Source: an uncultured Propionibacteriaceae bacterium (GTDB lineage Bacteria; Actinomycetota; Actinomycetes; Propionibacteriales; Propionibacteriaceae). Taken from it: DNA of 38,560 bases. The notes beneath the pieces were generated by a model, which was not told the origin of the DNA, did no database searches, and worked only from the letters and a program-made list of their open reading frames with translations. Both the position numbers and the translations under genes were made by a program. Of the stretch, positions 38,391 to 38,560 are shown piece after piece (the first letter of the stretch is position 1; each line of letters starts with the position of its first letter). The DNA is taken from NCBI GenBank assembly GCA_902805915.1, contig CADCUO010000221.1, positions 1 to 38,560 on the forward strand, in the 5' to 3' direction.

Positions 38391-38560
38391 TCTAGGCTTC
38401 TCATGAACGACCGTCCGGACAACGACGTAGACACTCTCGCACTGGGCTTCCATTGAGAGGTCGGCGGCTCCGGGCAAGGCGCCCGTTCAGTATGCTCCTG
38501 CATGCCGCTTTTGCATGTTGGCCCAGACTGTCTCAGTGGTCGGTAGGCATCTGAGTGCCC

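Larger units (their letters stand above)
37999..38560. other. 562-nt tail without a supported gene
   Basis: No open frame here has a start, ribosome site or recognisable protein. The stretch looks less GC-rich than the genes. It holds two hairpins (38137-38158 and 38367-38390) and no sequence I recognise as tRNA or rRNA. A non-coding RNA or a gene starting beyond the right edge is possible. Confidence 0.5.

Noticed and set aside
38198-38503. Minus-strand open frame of 101 codons in the right-hand gap
   Set aside because: No ribosome site, no motif, mixed low-complexity composition and hairpins within it; insufficient support.

Overview
The window is a high-GC, densely packed stretch of actinobacterial core chromosome. 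The gene order fits that group: glmS-acpS-nnr-alr, then the tsaE-tsaB-rimI-tsaD block, groES-groEL1 with CIRCE operators, rplM-rpsI-glmM, an F420-type LLM enzyme, and many GTG starts and 4-nt start/stop overlaps. A member of the Propionibacteriales is my best guess, but that is inference from gene content only. I see no phage, IS element, CRISPR array, tRNA or rRNA.

Left part (1-12.3 kb, mostly minus strand). An M3 zinc oligopeptidase runs off the left edge. It is followed by the heat-shock pair groES-groEL1, with two CIRCE operators and a histidine-rich GroEL tail, then a small membrane protein and a divergent TauE/SafE permease. Next comes a translationally coupled set for tRNA t6A37 synthesis: a GNAT-TsaE fusion, TsaB, RimI, TsaD and a THUMP-like methyltransferase. 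Upstream of it lies a DEAD-box RNA helicase gene. Its disordered, repeat-rich N-terminal extension is interrupted by one in-frame TAG, which is the most unusual feature of the window.

Middle (12.5-25.4 kb). Here are an alpha/beta hydrolase, alanine racemase, NAD(P)HX repair enzyme, holo-ACP synthase and GlmS, all minus and chained. Divergent coaA and a 63-residue membrane protein follow, then rplM-rpsI-glmM with a clear promoter and a structured leader, citrate synthase, and an ABC-F ATPase. Cell-wall precursor genes (glmS, glmM, alr), cofactor genes (coaA, acpS, nnr) and translation genes dominate.

Right part (25.4-38.6 kb). This holds a two-component system, a RimJ/RimL-type acetyltransferase, a secreted LolA-like protein with an ABC-2 exporter, a small membrane protein coupled to trmB, then truA and an RsmC-like methyltransferase. 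A second ABC-2 exporter, superoxide dismutase and an LLM oxidoreductase follow. The last 562 bases carry no gene I can support, only hairpins.

Several genes (glmS, the 63-aa protein, citrate synthase, ABC-F, GNAT, the 65-aa protein, LLM) have a TANNNT hexamer 6-7 nt before the start codon and no Shine-Dalgarno site, the signature of leaderless transcripts. I found no wholly new multi-gene system. The best leads are the interrupted helicase, the GNAT-TsaE fusion, the methyltransferase tied to tsaD, and the LolA-like/ABC unit.
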